DNA of 7,385 bases, taken from Clostridium sp. CAG:448. GTDB taxonomy: Bacteria > Bacillota > Clostridia > Oscillospirales > CAG-272. The stretch lies in the NCBI GenBank assembly GCA_000433415.1, contig FR890440.1:17026-24410 (forward strand), given 5' to 3'. The notes below the pieces were generated by a model, which worked only from the letters and a program-made list of their open reading frames with translations, searched no databases and was not told the DNA's origin. Made by a program: the position numbers and the translations under genes. Of this stretch, positions 5,267 to 7,385 are shown piece after piece; position 1 is the first letter of the stretch; every line of letters starts with the position of its first letter.

Positions 5267-6400
5267 ATGAAAAAAGAACTCCGTATCGGACTGTGCGGTT
5301 TCGGCGCAATGGGAAAAACACATGCCTTTGCCGTTTCCGCTCTTCCTTACTACTACAGTCCCCTCCCCTTCAAAGCAACCGTCCACGGTCTGTGCACGGC
5401 ACATCCGGAGCGAACCCGGACGTTTTGCGACACCTACGGAATCCCCGTTGCGGCAGAACACGAGGATGAACTGATCGCGGATCCGTCCGTTGACATCATC
5501 GATATCTGTACGCCGAATCCGTTTCACTATGAAACCGCACTGCGCGCCATGCATGCGGGAAAACATGTTCTGTGCGAAAAACCGCTGTGTGCCACTGCCG
5601 CACAGGCGCAGGAGCTTGCCGCAGTTGCAAAAGAACGCGGTCTGATTTGCGGAACGGTCTTCAACAACCGTTTTCTTGCCCCCGTGTTGCGTGCGCAGCA
5701 ATTGGTGTGCGAAGGTACGCTCGGTCGTCTGCTGTCCTTCCGCTTTGATTATCTGCACAACAGCTGCCTGGATCCGACAAGAAAAGTCGGTTGGAAGCAG
5801 ACCGCCGCTGCTGCCGGCGGAACTCTGATGGATCTCGGACCGCACATCCTCGATCTCTGCACGTGTCTTTGCGGATCCGTTTCCTCACTCTTCGCGGTCG
5901 GGCAAATCGGAATCCCCACGCATGAGAATCCGGACGGCACCGTGTTTCATACGGACGCGGACGAATCGGTTTATATGACGCTGACCATGCAAAACGGTGC
6001 AACGGGTATGCTTTGCGCAAGCAAGCTGTGCATCGGAGAAAACGACGGGTTGACCTTTGCCCTGTACGGAACAGAGGGCGCTTTGAAATTTGACCTGATG
6101 GAACCTTCCTGGCTTTACTTTTATAACAAAAACGCTTTACATGCACCGATCGGCGGCAATGCCGGGTTCACAAGAATCGAATGCGTCGGTCGTTATCCTG
6201 CGCCGGGCGGTATATTTCCGTCCCCGAAAGCGCCGGACGGCTGGTTGCGCGGACACATCGGCAGTATGTATGCTTATCTTTCCGCAGTTGCCTGCGGAAC
6301 TCCCTTCACCCCCTCGTTTGCAGACGGCGCTTATGTGCAGAAGCTGATTGACGCCGCGGCAACCAGCATGCATGAAGGGCGAACCGTTTCCCTTGCATAA
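5267..6400 (+). CDS. Gfo/Idh/MocA family NAD(P)-dependent oxidoreductase
   Basis: A 377-residue cytoplasmic dehydrogenase that would oxidise or reduce a sugar, inositol or related polyol with NAD(P). The N-terminal Rossmann fold shows the dinucleotide motif G11-F-G13-A-M-G16 after the first beta strand, then DIIDICTPNPFHYE (about 76-89) and the family hallmark EKP at 104-106, whose Lys105 is a catalytic residue. The C-terminal alpha/beta domain contains GGTLMDLGPHILDL, with Asp189 and His193 at the usual acid/base positions. Length is usual for the family. The ATG at 5267 has AGGTGG six bases upstream; an in-frame TTG at 5231 lies at the predicted transcription start and is unlikely. The substrate cannot be told. 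It is followed after 23 nt by coaE, with no terminator between, so a dehydrogenase leads an operon with a CoA-synthesis and a cell-wall gene. Confidence 0.93.
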   Translation: MKKELRIGLCGFGAMGKTHAFAVSALPYYYSPLPFKATVHGLCTAHPERTRTFCDTYGIPVAAEHEDELIADPSVDIIDICTPNPFHYETALRAMHAGKHVLCEKPLCATAAQAQELAAVAKERGLICGTVFNNRFLAPVLRAQQLVCEGTLGRLLSFRFDYLHNSCLDPTRKVGWKQTAAAAGGTLMDLGPHILDLCTCLCGSVSSLFAVGQIGIPTHENPDGTVFHTDADESVYMTLTMQNGATGMLCASKLCIGENDGLTFALYGTEGALKFDLMEPSWLYFYNKNALHAPIGGNAGFTRIECVGRYPAPGGIFPSPKAPDGWLRGHIGSMYAYLSAVACGTPFTPSFADGAYVQKLIDAAATSMHEGRTVSLA

Positions 6401-6411
6401 AATATCATTAC

Positions 6412-6416
6412 AGGAG
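6412..6416 (+). promoter_or_regulatory. Ribosome binding site that sets the coaE start
   Basis: AGGAG is seven bases before the ATG at 6424 but only one base before the ATG at 6418, so the later ATG, giving MFIFGLTG, is the better start. Confidence 0.75.
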
Positions 6417-6423
6417 AATGCTT

Positions 6424-7032
6424 ATGTTTATTTTCGGTTTAACCGGTCCGAGTGGTGCCGGAAAAGGCACGATTGCGGAATTGTTCGCAAAATATAAAGT
6501 TTACAGCGTGGATACCGACGCGGTTTACCACCGCCTGCTCATTCCTCCGTCCGCATGTCTGGACGAGTTGACGGCACGGTTCGGAACCGGGGTGTTGTCG
6601 CCGGACGGCTCTCTCAACCGTCAGGCCCTTGCCGCTGTCGTCTTTTCGGATGACAATGCGCTTGCGGATCTGAATGCCATTACACACAAATACATACTTG
6701 CACGTACCAAGGAGGCATTGGACCTCTACCGCGCCGGCAATTGTCCGGGCGCCATTGTGGATGCTCCGCTTTTGTTTGAATCGGGTGCTGTACAGGCTTG
6801 CGGTTGTCAGGCGACCATTGCCGTTCTGGCAGACAAATCACTGCGCGTCTCGCGCATCATGGAAAGAGACGGCCTCACCCAGGAAGCGGCTGTGCACCGG
6901 ATTGAGGCACAGAAACCGGATGATTTTTATATTGCCCGTGCGGACTATGTCATCTACAATAACGGACTGGTCAGTGATCTGTTGCCGCAGGTGCAGAGAA
7001 TCCTGCGCGAAACCGCGGTCATCGGGCAGTGA
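6424..7032 (+). CDS. coaE: Dephospho-CoA kinase, with an atypical P-loop
   Basis: A 202-residue enzyme predicted to phosphorylate dephospho-CoA with ATP, the last step of coenzyme A synthesis in the cytoplasm. The order of motifs fits CoaE: GLTG and a Walker A loop (G8-P-S-G-A-G-K14-G-T16), VDTD (D30, D32) in the substrate region, DGSLNRQALA followed by LNAITHKYI (His88), APLLFESG (115-121), and the lid segment with R141, R144 and R148 reading MERDGL, then HRIEAQ and ADYVIYNNG. Two departures are visible: GPSGAGKGT replaces the usual GGIASGKST-type loop, and THK replaces the common HP after LN. Length matches the family. It follows the oxidoreductase by 23 nt and its stop overlaps the next gene by 4 nt. 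A related P-loop nucleotide kinase is the only alternative I would consider. Confidence 0.87.
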   Translation: MFIFGLTGPSGAGKGTIAELFAKYKVYSVDTDAVYHRLLIPPSACLDELTARFGTGVLSPDGSLNRQALAAVVFSDDNALADLNAITHKYILARTKEALDLYRAGNCPGAIVDAPLLFESGAVQACGCQATIAVLADKSLRVSRIMERDGLTQEAAVHRIEAQKPDDFYIARADYVIYNNGLVSDLLPQVQRILRETAVIGQ

Positions 7033-7385
7033 GACGGAATGCAAAACGTCTGCCCGTACCGGCAGCTCTGGCGCTGATTCTGGTAATTGCGGTTCTGGGC
7101 GGGTTCCTGTTTGACTGCATCTGCACCGCCATAGAACGGCAGACTCATCCGCGCAAATATGCGGAATATGTGGTCGTTTATGCAGAAGCATACAACGTGC
7201 CGGAAGATGTGATCTATGCGGTCATCCGCACGGAAAGTCATTTTGACAGTGCGGCTGTTTCGCGTGCAGGCGCGGTCGGACTGATGCAGCTGATGCCGGA
7301 GACCTTTCTTTGGCTGACCAACGATATGCTCGGCGAACACCTTTCCGAAGCGGTGCTCTACGATCCGGAAACCAATATCCGCTAC
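7029..7385 (+). CDS. Lytic transglycosylase (SLT domain), 3' end cut by the window
   Basis: The first 119 codons of a membrane-anchored peptidoglycan-cleaving enzyme. A basic start (RRNAKR) is followed by one membrane segment (about residues 10-33). The soluble lytic transglycosylase domain then begins at about residue 43 (KYAEYVVVYAEAYNVPEDVI), with the signature AVIRTESHFDSAAVSRAGAV; Glu69 of the ES pair is the expected catalytic acid. GLMQLMPET follows, a hallmark of the family. Such enzymes cut the glycan between MurNAc and GlcNAc, forming 1,6-anhydro ends. The GTG at 7029 overlaps the coaE stop (GTGA), with no clear ribosome site, so translation is probably coupled; it is the only good start after an in-frame stop at 6975. 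A coaE-transglycosylase pairing is, from general knowledge, common in Clostridia. Confidence 0.92.
   Translation, partial: MRRNAKRLPVPAALALILVIAVLGGFLFDCICTAIERQTHPRKYAEYVVVYAEAYNVPEDVIYAVIRTESHFDSAAVSRAGAVGLMQLMPETFLWLTNDMLGEHLSEAVLYDPETNIRY

Overview
The window looks like a chromosomal piece of a Gram-positive Clostridia-type bacterium (Firmicutes/Bacillota), probably an uncultured gut-type lineage. This rests on strong AGGAGG-type ribosome binding sites, consensus sigma-A promoters, a clostridial-type extracellular solute-binding protein, a cysteine-rich YceD next to the L32 gene, and a DUF5685 gene paired with a J-domain gene. The genus cannot be fixed from the sequence. Base composition is moderate, and there is no mobile element, CRISPR array, rRNA or tRNA that I can see.

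Layout. (1) 1-1814, plus strand: the tail of an unidentified protein, then a sugar-type ABC solute-binding protein that ends its operon. (2) 1880-1921: a rho-independent terminator between convergent transcription units, probably working in both directions. (3) 4121-1932, minus strand: three tightly packed genes, DUF5685 protein, J-domain protein with a cysteine-rich C-terminus, and a small multipass membrane protein. They overlap by 4 nt or lie 1 nt apart, so they are probably translated together. (4) 5067-4264, minus strand: yceD and rpmF (ribosomal protein L32), with a perfect TTGACA-17-TATAAT promoter upstream and a long terminator hairpin downstream. (5) 5267 to the right edge, plus strand: a Gfo/Idh/MocA oxidoreductase, a dephospho-CoA kinase (coaE) and a lytic transglycosylase cut by the window end. 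These are led by a TTGCAA-17-TATAAT promoter with a perfect 12-bp palindrome just after the likely transcription start. Units 4 and 5 diverge from a shared 199-nt promoter region.

Most of the window is ordinary core genome. The least understood part is unit 3. The DUF5685 protein carries two aspartate-rich motifs about 100 residues apart that resemble the metal-binding motifs of class I isoprenoid (squalene/phytoene-type) synthases. Its translationally coupled partner is a J-domain protein with eight cysteines in its last 25 residues, a layout like eukaryotic cysteine-string proteins. The third product is an integral membrane protein. A membrane- or lipid-linked chaperone cassette is a reasonable hypothesis, but it is inference. 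Every gene stretch is short of a 300-base gap; the longest intergenic regions are 5068-5266 and 4122-4263, both described below.
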